Origin: Candidatus Nitrosopumilus sp.
Lineage (GTDB): Archaea > Thermoproteota > Nitrososphaeria > Nitrososphaerales > Nitrosopumilaceae
Length of the DNA: 13,982 nt
Direction of reading: 5' to 3'
Assembly (NCBI GenBank): GCA_029880665.1
Contig: JAOUNZ010000010.1
Span: 1-13,982, forward strand
Within the stretch, counting starts at the first letter, position 1, and each line of letters starts with the position of its first letter. The position numbers and the translations under genes were made by a program. Positions 1 to 7,635 of this stretch are shown here, piece by piece. The notes under the pieces are model-generated. The model made no database searches, had not been told where the DNA came from, and saw only the letters and a program-made list of their open reading frames with translations.

Positions 1-1401
1 CAAGAATATTGTTGAGAAGATCATTACAGCAATGATCGATTTTGGTTCTGCAACCCTCTTTTCTGTTTCCCCTTCAAAGTACATCTTTCTTGTAATCCAA
101 CCATAGTAAGCAAGTGACAACGCACTATTAAGAACACCTGCAATTGCAAGCCAAGGTGCCCACCAGATAGCAGAGCTAGCATCCAATGCGCTACCAAATA
201 ACATCAATTTGCTCCAGAATCCTGAAAGCGGTGGAATACCTGCTAATGCAAACAAAGCAATTACCAAACCAAGAGCAGTAATTGGCATTCGTCTTCCAAG
301 TCCTTTTAGTTTATCTATGTTGGTTACTGCAAGGGTAGTCACAATTCCTGCAATTGCAATAAAGGCTGCACCTTTCATCACAGCATGATTCATTATTTGA
401 TACAAAGAGCCTTGCAAACCAAGTGAACTGTAAGGTGCGACGGCAAGTCCAATTAGAATGTATCCAGCATGTGCAATACTAGAATATGCAAGCATTCTTG
501 AGAGGTTCTTTTGCATTATGGCAGCAATGTTTCCAATTGTCATAGTCATTACCGCGATAATACCAAGAGCCAAGGTCCAATCAAGATTAAGAACAATCAT
601 TCCAAGCACTACAACTCGTATTGTTGCTGCAAATCCAGCTTTTTTTGTTGCAGCTGCAAGAAGAGCAGTTATTGGGGAAGGTGCACCTTCATAGGTGTCA
701 GGAAGCCATTGATGGAATGGTACGAGTCCCATTTTAAATCCAAATCCGGCAATGAACATACCGACCGAGAGTAAAGCAAGAGGAAACATGGTCGGATCGA
801 GTGTTGAGTAACCTTGAATGACTTCACCGATATTTGTAGAGCCAGTTAATCCATATGAAATTGAAATTCCATAGACTATGATTGCAGATGATAATGCGCC
901 AAACAAGAAATATTTCAGGGCAGCCTCATTTGAGCTTGGATTCTTTTTCGTAAATCCTACTAAAACATATGTTGGAATACTCATGAGCTCCCATGCAACA
1001 AACAGCATTACCAAGTCAGTCGAATATGCAACTAGCACCATACCAATTGTTGCAAGTAAAATTAATGAGTAGTATACAGCAGGCGAATTATGTTTTCGCA
1101 TATAATTAAAAGAGCCAACGGTAGTGAAGAGGGCAACAATTAACATTGCGATAGCAAAGAATCCACCAAATGCATCATCTACCATTACTTCATGAGAGAA
1201 AAGAGCAGATGGTGATACATTGTCATTTATGAATTGATATCCAACATAAGCAACAGACACAATTAATGCTGCAAATGCAATTATTGCATAAAATGAATTA
1301 GAACCTTGTTCTTTTCTTGAAATGCTAATAATTGGAAGAAGAATTCCAACTGTTCCCAAAATTGCAATTAGCACCAATGGGGTTGAAGTAATTTCTAACA
1401 T
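1..1401 (-). CDS. nuoN: NADH-quinone oxidoreductase-like subunit N (antiporter-like), C-terminus cut off
   Basis: Membrane-arm, antiporter-like subunit of complex I that couples quinone chemistry to proton translocation. The open frame runs without a stop from an ATG at 1401 to base 1, giving 467 residues; the family is usually 480-500, so perhaps 15-35 residues lie outside the window. It is a long chain of hydrophobic helices. The expected charged residues are visible: Glu in VAWELMSIP (TM5), Lys in GFKMGLVPFHQWLPD (TM7), Lys pair in AATKKAGF (TM8) and Lys in GFWSKLML (TM12). RMLAYSSIAHAGY is the conserved segment shared with NuoM. The ATG at 1401 is chosen because GGTGAT lies 7 nt upstream and an alternative ATG at 1406 hits a stop after three codons. 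It is the last gene seen of the operon, 12 bp after nuoL. Confidence 0.95.
   Translation of the reverse strand, partial: MLEITSTPLVLIAILGTVGILLPIISISRKEQGSNSFYAIIAFAALIVSVAYVGYQFINDNVSPSALFSHEVMVDDAFGGFFAIAMLIVALFTTVGSFNYMRKHNSPAVYYSLILLATIGMVLVAYSTDLVMLFVAWELMSIPTYVLVGFTKKNPSSNEAALKYFLFGALSSAIIVYGISISYGLTGSTNIGEVIQGYSTLDPTMFPLALLSVGMFIAGFGFKMGLVPFHQWLPDTYEGAPSPITALLAAATKKAGFAATIRVVVLGMIVLNLDWTLALGIIAVMTMTIGNIAAIMQKNLSRMLAYSSIAHAGYILIGLAVAPYSSLGLQGSLYQIMNHAVMKGAAFIAIAGIVTTLAVTNIDKLKGLGRRMPITALGLVIALFALAGIPPLSGFWSKLMLFGSALDASSAIWWAPWLAIAGVLNSALSLAYYGWITRKMYFEGETEKRVAEPKSIIAVMIFSTIFL
475..495 (-). repeat. 21-bp sequence shared with nuoM (copy in nuoN)
   Basis: Exact 21-bp match to 4054-4074, encoding MLAYSSI in both genes. 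It reflects the shared ancestry of the antiporter-like subunits plus identical codon choice; it is not a mobile repeat. Confidence 0.8.
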
Positions 1402-1408
1402 TTCATCA

Positions 1409-1414
1409 ATCACC
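1409..1414 (-). promoter_or_regulatory. Ribosome binding site for nuoN
   Basis: GGTGAT on the minus strand matches the core of the archaeal Shine-Dalgarno consensus GGAGGTGAT and sits 7 nt before the ATG at 1401. It overlaps the last base of the nuoL stop codon TAG. It decides between the two nearby ATGs in favour of 1401. Confidence 0.7.
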
Positions 1415-3492
1415 TATATCAACAATATCAGGACTACGAATAGTAATCCTGCTCCAAATACGAATAGATATGATTGTGACACACCAGTTTGAGTTCCTTG
1501 GATAACTTTTGCACTCCATCCAACTGCTTTCTGTACTCCGTCATTCATACCATAATCAATAGCAGTCTTTTCAAAGTATCTGAAGATACCCCTTGCCAGC
1601 CACAATGGTGCTACTACAAAGCACCAATAGATAATGGCGTTAAGATACCATCGGTTTAAGATAACCTTATGTATTGCATAAAAGAAAATATTTGAATTAA
1701 TGAATTTTACAGGATCAACCCATCTTCCAATATAGAAGATATAACCTAATCCTATACCAGTTCCAAATGCGACTAATGAAGAACCTAATGCAACAGGGTT
1801 CAGACCTTGCAGGAATTCTGGAAGAATAGATTCTTCGGTTGCAACATGGATAGTGTGAATACCAAATGATTCTTCAAGATATTCTACAAACAAATGATGA
1901 AGTCCTTCTTCAGCAGATAATCCAATAAGACCAATTCCAATAGTAAGTACTGCGAGAATTCCATACGGAACCCACATGGATAATGATGCTTCATGTATAT
2001 GATGACCTTCTTGTTCCATCTTTTCTATGTGTTTGCTCTTCTTTCCAAAAAAGACCATTCCAATCATTCTTGTGGTGTAAAATGCAGTGATAACTGCAGT
2101 AAGCACTGCAATTGCATATAGCGGTATTGCCCATTCATTTCCAGATTCATAAACTGCTGCAAATATTGCATCCTTACTCCAGAAACCTGTTGTGATGAAT
2201 GGAGCACCCATTAAACCAAGTCCTGCCGCCCACATGAATGCATATGTTTTCTTCATCTGTTTTCTGAGACCACCCATATCACTCATAAATCGAGAACCTA
2301 CAATATGTAACAGAGAACCTGCAGCCATAAACAATGAAGCTTTAAACATTGCATGTGAGATCAAATGAAAGAATCCTGCGGTATAACCATCAACATACTG
2401 ATGAGACAATCCTGCCACGCCTAATGCCATCATCATGTAACCGATTTGAGAACCAGTGGAATAAGCAAGAACTTTTTTAATTTCGTTATTAACCATACCT
2501 TGTGTTGCAAGCAGTAATGCAGTAATTGCACCAACCCAAGCAACAACCTCAAAGAATTGATCTGCCATAATGCCTGCAGCACCTAATGCAAATACAAGTG
2601 GACCAATTCTTGCCACCAAGAATACACCTGCTTTGACCATTGTTGCTGCATGAATTAATGCAGATACCGCAGTAGGACCAGTCATTGCTTCTAAAAGCCA
2701 TTCGTTTAGTGGGAACTGAGCTGATTTTCCGATAGCACCTCCAAATAGTAAAACAAATGCAGGAACTAATAGCCCCTGAGCAGCCATTGTAGTTGCCCAT
2801 TGAGTATCTCCCATCAATTCCTTAAATCCAAAAGTGCCTGCAAACAAAAATATCAAAAGCATACCCGCAATCATCATCACATCACCAACTTTGGTCATAA
2901 TGAATGCCTTCATACCTGCATGTGTTGGCGCATAATAATCTAACATACCAAGAACAGTTCTACCTTCAACACCAACATGATCTTTCTTTTTATCACGATA
3001 CCAAAAGCTGATCAATGCATATGACGCAAGACCTACACCTTCCCATCCAAAGAATACTTGAAGTAAGTTATCAGACAAAACAATCAACTGCATTGAACCG
3101 ATAAAGAACATCATCCAGAACCAGAATCTTGTAATGTCTTTATCGCCTTTCATGTATCCTGTACTGTAAATCATGATAAGAAATGAAATCCAACCAACCA
3201 CATTTGTCATTATTATTGAAAGCGGATCTGCTAACACTCCTCCTTTAAGACCAATTGCCTCTATCCACATAATTTGATGATGCATTTCATGTGCTTCCAA
3301 AGCAACAGGAATCATAGTTGCTGCAGATAAAGCACTCATCAAAGCAAATGCAACTGCAACATAACCAGTCGCATGTTTTGATAATTTTCCAACACCTGGA
3401 ATAATCATTGCTGCTGCAAATGGTAGAATCCAAACTAACCAAGCACTGAGAGTTCCAACTTCAAATGGTAATCCAAAAGATTCTGTTGCCAT
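1414..3492 (-). CDS. nuoL: NADH-quinone oxidoreductase-like subunit L (antiporter-like)
   Basis: Distal antiporter-like proton-pumping subunit of complex I, 692 residues; typical NuoL is about 610-670, so this is somewhat long. Visible landmarks: Glu151 in FFGWEGVGLASYALISFW (TM5), Lys256 in GGAIGKSAQFPLNEW (TM7), His281 in SALIHAATMVKAG (TM8), Lys440-Asp441 in TTGFWSKDAIF (TM12), and HAMFKASLF around 380-388. The C-terminal 150 residues, ending in the usual QTGVSQSY-type tail and a last hydrophobic helix, fit the long lateral helix that braces the other antiporter subunits. WLLEAM replaces the usual WLPDAM. The gene starts 3 bp after the nuoM stop, with GGGAG 9 nt before the ATG. The order M-L-N, rather than L-M-N as in Escherichia coli, fits thaumarchaeal clusters. 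Confidence 0.97.
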   Translation of the reverse strand: MATESFGLPFEVGTLSAWLVWILPFAAAMIIPGVGKLSKHATGYVAVAFALMSALSAATMIPVALEAHEMHHQIMWIEAIGLKGGVLADPLSIIMTNVVGWISFLIMIYSTGYMKGDKDITRFWFWMMFFIGSMQLIVLSDNLLQVFFGWEGVGLASYALISFWYRDKKKDHVGVEGRTVLGMLDYYAPTHAGMKAFIMTKVGDVMMIAGMLLIFLFAGTFGFKELMGDTQWATTMAAQGLLVPAFVLLFGGAIGKSAQFPLNEWLLEAMTGPTAVSALIHAATMVKAGVFLVARIGPLVFALGAAGIMADQFFEVVAWVGAITALLLATQGMVNNEIKKVLAYSTGSQIGYMMMALGVAGLSHQYVDGYTAGFFHLISHAMFKASLFMAAGSLLHIVGSRFMSDMGGLRKQMKKTYAFMWAAGLGLMGAPFITTGFWSKDAIFAAVYESGNEWAIPLYAIAVLTAVITAFYTTRMIGMVFFGKKSKHIEKMEQEGHHIHEASLSMWVPYGILAVLTIGIGLIGLSAEEGLHHLFVEYLEESFGIHTIHVATEESILPEFLQGLNPVALGSSLVAFGTGIGLGYIFYIGRWVDPVKFINSNIFFYAIHKVILNRWYLNAIIYWCFVVAPLWLARGIFRYFEKTAIDYGMNDGVQKAVGWSAKVIQGTQTGVSQSYLFVFGAGLLFVVLILLI

Positions 3493-3495
3493 AGT

Positions 3496-5049
3496 CTAAA
3501 CTCCCAACACTCCATTCATGTATGGAATTATTGTTTTCAAGAAAATATCTGGATAAATACCAACTACAATTGAGAATCCTGCAAGAACCATCATTGGTGC
3601 AGTCATGTACCAACTTCCTTCCTTTACATGTTCAAGATGCTCAGGAGTTTTTCCAAAGAATACTCGTTTTAACATCCATAACATATAAGACATTGTAAGA
3701 GCGGTTGCAACAAGGCCTAGACCAAAGGTTACTGCTCTAAGTGTAGAGCCGTCCTCAATTGCAGTCTCTAATGCACCGAAAAAGAGAATCCACTCACCCA
3801 TAAATCCACTTGTAGGTGGAACGCCCATGATTGTTAACGCACCAACAACTGCACATACCGCAGTAATCGGCATCTTTCCTGCTAATCCTCCAAGTTTTGA
3901 AATACTTCGAGTTCCAACTTTGACAATAATAATTCCAGCCATCATGAAGAGAATGCCTTTTCCAATTGCATGTGTAACATACATCATCTCAGCACCTGAA
4001 AGACCTAGTACCGAAATTGAACCAATACCAAATAAGATGTAACCCATTTGACTAATACTAGAATATGCAAGCATACGTTTCAAATCATCTTGCATCAGTG
4101 CCATCGCACCGCCATAAATCATTGTAACAAGACCCCAAATATGGAACCATATTGAGAGTTCTGCAAAGGTTGAAGGTAAGAATTCAACAATTAGTCTGAA
4201 AACACCATAAGCACCAATACCAATCATAGCTGGTGACAACAATGCACTAATTGGAGTTGGTGCAGAACCGTGAACATATGGAAGCCAAACATGGAACATA
4301 AAGACCGCCAGTTTAACACCAAGACCTACAGAAATTGCAACAGCAGAAAGCATCAGAACGTCTTGAGGGATTTCTGATTCATGAATATCTGCAAAGTCAA
4401 AACTTCCAAGTGTAAGACCAATCATCAAAAATCCTAAAAGTAAAACAACTGCGCCAGCATGGGTCCAAAACAAGAACATCAAACCAATCTTTCTTCGTGG
4501 ACCGTCACCCCAGAGAGCAACTAAGAAAAAACCAGGAATTAGCATAACTTCAAAGAATATGTAAAATTCAATTAGATTTGTAGAAAGAACGGTTCCAAGC
4601 ATACCCATTGCAAAAACAAGATACAGTGCAAAATAGAGTCCAGATTTAGCATTAATGTAATTTGTAAGAGATGAGGACTCAACAATTGAAGTTTGACCGC
4701 CTCCAGATGAGTTTATTTTTTGTTCTTCTTCAAATTGTTCGTGGAATTTATGAAGCATGTATGGTTTTGAATAGAGTACCAATATTGTAGATAGTACATA
4801 AATCATTATTGCAAATGGTGATGCCAGACCATCTAATAAGAAGCCAAACTCACCGAATTGTTCAGTCCAAGGATAGTGTTCCTCAATAGTTCCAGAAAGT
4901 GCAGCATTAATTACAAGTACTGTTGTGTACAATAGAATTACAAAGGTAAACCACATTGCAGGAGTTGGTCCCATTTTTCTTCCAAGAACATATGCTATTG
5001 GAGATAATAATAGGGGCAAGAAAACTGCCTGTAATAACGCATATTCCAT
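3496..5049 (-). CDS. nuoM: NADH-quinone oxidoreductase-like subunit M (antiporter-like)
   Basis: Central antiporter-like subunit of complex I, 517 residues, near the family's usual length of about 500. Visible: Glu167 in FFEVMLIPGFF (TM5), Lys246 in GLGVKLAVFMFHVWLP (TM7), WLPYVHGSAPTPISALL, RMLAYSSISQMGY at 325-337, and Glu419 in FMGEWILFFG (TM12). Two points are odd. The TM8 stretch around 268-286 has no Lys or His where E. coli NuoM carries Lys265; a Gly (277) is at that place by hand alignment. A charged, Gly/Ser-rich loop at about 100-135 separates the early helices and looks like an insertion. The ATG overlaps the nuoK stop as TAATG, so the two genes are probably translationally coupled; nuoL follows after 3 bp. 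Confidence 0.97.
   Translation of the reverse strand: MEYALLQAVFLPLLLSPIAYVLGRKMGPTPAMWFTFVILLYTTVLVINAALSGTIEEHYPWTEQFGEFGFLLDGLASPFAIMIYVLSTILVLYSKPYMLHKFHEQFEEEQKINSSGGGQTSIVESSSLTNYINAKSGLYFALYLVFAMGMLGTVLSTNLIEFYIFFEVMLIPGFFLVALWGDGPRRKIGLMFLFWTHAGAVVLLLGFLMIGLTLGSFDFADIHESEIPQDVLMLSAVAISVGLGVKLAVFMFHVWLPYVHGSAPTPISALLSPAMIGIGAYGVFRLIVEFLPSTFAELSIWFHIWGLVTMIYGGAMALMQDDLKRMLAYSSISQMGYILFGIGSISVLGLSGAEMMYVTHAIGKGILFMMAGIIIVKVGTRSISKLGGLAGKMPITAVCAVVGALTIMGVPPTSGFMGEWILFFGALETAIEDGSTLRAVTFGLGLVATALTMSYMLWMLKRVFFGKTPEHLEHVKEGSWYMTAPMMVLAGFSIVVGIYPDIFLKTIIPYMNGVLGV
4054..4074 (-). repeat. 21-bp sequence shared with nuoN (copy in nuoM)
   Basis: Second copy of the exact 21-bp match described at 475-495, in the same reading frame relative to the protein motif and ending sharply on both sides. 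Confidence 0.8.
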
Positions 5050-5354
5050 TATCCTTTCAAACTCCTAAAGTCTGCAATATCGACATTCTGATACATGCGA
5101 TATGCTACAATAATTAATGAAAGCCCTACTGCGACCTCTGCTGCAGCAATTGCTATTGAGAATAATGCTAAAGTTTGACCGCCGCTATGAGGTAAGAATC
5201 TGCCAAATGCAACCAGATTAAGATTTGCAGCATTGATGATGATTTCAACTGCAAAAAGCATTCGAATAAAATTACGCTTTACTGCAAGACCATAAATGCC
5301 TATTGCTAGCATAGCAACAGACACAAGTGTGAAGTCAATTAACTCGTTGGTCAT
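5049..5354 (-). CDS. nuoK: NADH-quinone oxidoreductase-like subunit K
   Basis: Small three-helix membrane subunit of complex I on the proton pathway between the quinone module and the antiporters. With the start chosen here it has 101 residues, the usual size. The two membrane glutamates needed for coupling are present: Glu37 in LFAVEIIINAANLNL (TM2) and Glu73 in IAIAAAEVAVGLSL (TM3). The frame also has an ATG at 5363, but GGGAGG would then touch the start codon; it is correctly spaced (9 nt) for the ATG at 5354, giving MTNELIDFTL. The gene overlaps the end of nuoJ by 20 bp and its TAA stop overlaps the nuoM ATG. Confidence 0.95.
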   Translation of the reverse strand: MTNELIDFTLVSVAMLAIGIYGLAVKRNFIRMLFAVEIIINAANLNLVAFGRFLPHSGGQTLALFSIAIAAAEVAVGLSLIIVAYRMYQNVDIADFRSLKG

Positions 5355-5847
5355 TCTCCACATCCTCCCGTTTAGCTAAAACCAATGCTCCAGTTACAGA
5401 ACCTGCTAAAATCAGCCCCATCAAGATGAGGGCAGGCCAATAATATGTTACAAAGTCTGTACCAATATCTCTAAAATTAGTAGCAGGTTCATCAGTAGTC
5501 ATTGTTTTAATTCCTGAATCAATGAATACAGCACCCAATGATACCATTATTGTAAGCATCAATCCGATGCCTGCAAACTTTCTTCTTTTGTCTTCAATTT
5601 TTTTGAATATCAGCTCTCTTTTAACCAACATTACAGTAAACAAAATTAAAACAGCAATAGAGCCAACATATACTGCCAATTGGAACAATGCAACAAATGG
5701 TGCGTCTAACAAGAAAAAGAATCCCGCAATACCGCCAAGTGTTCCCATCAATGCGATTGAACCATAAATTAGTGATCTTAATTCAAGTGCCGCAATTGCA
5801 GAACCAATTGTAATTACAGTCAGTGCAAGAAACGCAGCATCAGCCAT
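5335..5847 (-). CDS. nuoJ: NADH-quinone oxidoreductase-like subunit J
   Basis: Membrane subunit of complex I with about five helices, part of the channel linking the quinone site to the antiporter subunits. With the start at 5847 it has 170 residues, as usual for the family. The signature QLAVYVGSIAVLILFTVML includes the conserved TM3 tyrosine (Tyr60) next to the pi-bulge region. The frame is open upstream to an ATG at 5892, but that would add 15 charged residues (MRRIVKSKLLVEVQL) lying inside nuoI; AGAGGTG 6 nt before the ATG at 5847 makes that the better start. It overlaps the nuoI stop by 8 bp and the nuoK start by 20 bp. A lysine/arginine-rich tail follows the last helix. Confidence 0.94.
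   Translation of the reverse strand: MADAAFLALTVITIGSAIAALELRSLIYGSIALMGTLGGIAGFFFLLDAPFVALFQLAVYVGSIAVLILFTVMLVKRELIFKKIEDKRRKFAGIGLMLTIMVSLGAVFIDSGIKTMTTDEPATNFRDIGTDFVTYYWPALILMGLILAGSVTGALVLAKREDVENDQRVN
5364..5369 (-). promoter_or_regulatory. Ribosome binding site deciding the nuoK start
   Basis: GGGAGG on the minus strand, inside the end of nuoJ, lies 9 nt before the ATG at 5354 and directly abuts the ATG at 5363. Spacing favours the shorter protein. Confidence 0.7.
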
Positions 5848-6337
5848 GAGTTGCACCTCTACTAGTAATTTGGATTTCACTATTCTGCGCAACGTATGGT
5901 TTTACCTGCAGTTGAGCAGGGGTGTAAATCAAGCCTTCCTTAGAAAAGGAAGATAATTCATAATCATTAGTCATATAAAGTGCATAAAATGGGCATGCAT
6001 CAACACAAAGACCACAAAATACACATTTCCCATAATCAATTTGAGGCATAATAGACTTCTTGTTTTGTTTTTGTTGATCAGGAACTTTTACCATTGCTAT
6101 TGCTTCAGCAACACCCTCACAGGCAATAGAGCACAACTGACAACCAGTACAATGATCATGGAACAGCATATGACGGCCCTTTAGTCCAGCAATTCCTACT
6201 CCGGCAGACGGATCAAATTGATAACCATCACCTACAAACTTTAGTTTCTCTTCAGGATAACGAAGTGTAAATCGTTTTATTGCAATATGTTTAATCCCTG
6301 AATTTAATGCTCGAATAATACCTGTTGCAGTTCCCAT
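5840..6337 (-). CDS. nuoI: NADH-quinone oxidoreductase-like subunit I, 2x[4Fe-4S] ferredoxin-type protein
   Basis: Peripheral-arm subunit that passes electrons through two [4Fe-4S] clusters (N6a and N6b) toward cluster N2 in NuoB. It has 165 residues. Two CxxCxxCxxxC motifs are complete: Cys63, 66, 69, 73 and Cys105, 108, 111, 115. The second ends in CP as usual, but the first is followed by Glu74 instead of the typical proline. The N-terminal stretch has the ITIKRFTLRYPE-type segment (here AIKRFTLRYPEE) that binds the membrane surface. The ATG overlaps the nuoH stop as TAATG, with GGAGG 9 nt upstream. With NuoE/F/G absent, this protein is the most likely entry point for electrons from an unidentified donor; that is inference. 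Confidence 0.96.
   Translation of the reverse strand: MGTATGIIRALNSGIKHIAIKRFTLRYPEEKLKFVGDGYQFDPSAGVGIAGLKGRHMLFHDHCTGCQLCSIACEGVAEAIAMVKVPDQQKQNKKSIMPQIDYGKCVFCGLCVDACPFYALYMTNDYELSSFSKEGLIYTPAQLQVKPYVAQNSEIQITSRGATHG
5854..5860 (-). promoter_or_regulatory. Ribosome binding site deciding the nuoJ start
   Basis: AGAGGTG on the minus strand, a strong match to the archaeal consensus, stands 6 nt before the ATG at 5847 and is embedded in the 3' end of nuoI. Confidence 0.75.
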
Positions 6338-7635
6338 TATTGTAATCCTCCTGGTCCTAACACTCCAGCGTAAAGCAATCCAAGTGCAATAAAGATGTTA
6401 ACGAAAGCAAGACCAATTAGTTTAGTCCATCCAAGATTCAATAGCATATCAATCCTGATTCTTGGGAAAACCCCTCTTGGCAACAATATGAAGAATATGA
6501 CACCAACTGTTTTGAGAACAAACCAAAGGGTTCCATTAAGCATTTCTTGAGTAAACAAAGGCAATCCTGGAATGTTTGCAGTTACAGGACCAAGTACAAT
6601 CCCTTCAGTAAGAATTTCTGCTGGAAATGGAGGTACAACCATCGGGCCATTCCATCCACCAAGGAATAATACAACAAACAATGCTGCAAATGCATAAAGT
6701 TTCAGATAAGTTCCTAATTGCACAAGCCCATACATCATACCAGATAATTCTGTTAACCAACCAGCTACAATTTCACTTTCTGCTTCTGGTAAATCAAATG
6801 GGATTCTTTCTAGTTCTGCAAGCATAGTAATAAAGAAAACAATAGCACCGATGGGTAAAAACACAATCCATGGGAAATTAGATTGACTTGCAGCAATTTC
6901 AGATAAATTAAGAGATCCTGTTAGCATTACAACCCCCAACAAAGATAAAATTAATGGAATTTCAAATGAGACCATCTGGAATAAAGCTCTGATACCACCA
7001 ATGAATGGGAATTTGCTATTTGCAGACCATGCAGAAAGAATAGTAATGATTGGGAAAAATCCAATTACTGCAAACACACCAAGTAATCCTAAATCCACAT
7101 CTGCAACTACCCAACCAGGAGCTACCGGAATTAATGCAACAAATGCTGCCGCTGCCGCAACAAATAGTACTGGTGCTGCCCAGAAGATAGGCTTATCAGC
7201 TTTTGCAGGAATGATGATTTCTTTTGAAATTAGCTTTAGCCCATCACCCATTAATTGTAAGATACCTTCAATTTTTCCACAATAAAATGGTCCAACTCTT
7301 AATTGCAATTTTGCAAGCATTTTTCTTTCAACAAATATCGTTCCAGCAGCTAGCAATGCAGCAAATCCGAATCCAGGAAAAACCATTACTCTAAAAATAT
7401 CAGTTGCCATGAATGCATGTACAATTGGAAGAATACGTGAAGGGTCTGCTATCCAAGTTAATGCAAGAAACGGAGTAAGTAACTCACCGTTAATTACAGG
7501 CATTTCAATAAAGAATAAGACCATCATAACAGCAGGAATACCAATCAGAGATAGTATCAATACAGTCCAAAACACATTATCAAGCAACGATTTGATGAAT
7601 TCGCTTAGTTTGAATTTTGGTGCAATAACTGACAT
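6337..7635 (-). CDS. nuoH: NADH-quinone oxidoreductase-like subunit H
   Basis: Membrane subunit that holds NuoB/C/D/I on the membrane arm and forms the quinone entry channel. Landmarks: ERKMLAKLQLRVGPFYCGKIEGILQ-type block starting near residue 103, SAWSANSKFPFIGG from 201, and AELERIPFDLPEAESE at 273-288. At 432 residues it is about 90-100 longer than usual. The excess is an N-terminal stretch of roughly 65 residues, with one extra predicted helix (about 21-43), and a proline-rich loop at about 331-366 before the penultimate helix. The usual EYSG after the acidic loop is ELSG here (296-299). The ATG directly follows the nuoD stop (TAAATG), with GGAGG 11 nt upstream; the stop overlaps the nuoI start. 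Confidence 0.96.
   Translation of the reverse strand: MSVIAPKFKLSEFIKSLLDNVFWTVLILSLIGIPAVMMVLFFIEMPVINGELLTPFLALTWIADPSRILPIVHAFMATDIFRVMVFPGFGFAALLAAGTIFVERKMLAKLQLRVGPFYCGKIEGILQLMGDGLKLISKEIIIPAKADKPIFWAAPVLFVAAAAAFVALIPVAPGWVVADVDLGLLGVFAVIGFFPIITILSAWSANSKFPFIGGIRALFQMVSFEIPLILSLLGVVMLTGSLNLSEIAASQSNFPWIVFLPIGAIVFFITMLAELERIPFDLPEAESEIVAGWLTELSGMMYGLVQLGTYLKLYAFAALFVVLFLGGWNGPMVVPPFPAEILTEGIVLGPVTANIPGLPLFTQEMLNGTLWFVLKTVGVIFFILLPRGVFPRIRIDMLLNLGWTKLIGLAFVNIFIALGLLYAGVLGPGGLQ

Noticed and set aside
458..1072. Open frames of 64-87 codons on the plus strand opposite nuoN
   Set aside because: They lie antisense to a clear membrane-protein gene, overlap each other in different frames, lack plausible ribosome binding sites and show no recognisable domain.
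2549..2800. 83-codon minus-strand frame within nuoL
   Set aside because: Shifted frame inside a long conserved coding region; its Cys/Ser/Ile-rich translation is typical of an out-of-frame reading of alanine-rich membrane helices.
1..5049. NuoL/M/N as an Mrp-type sodium/proton antiporter operon
   Set aside because: They are coupled by overlaps and tiny gaps to nuoK and the whole Q-module; there are no MrpB, E, F or G genes.
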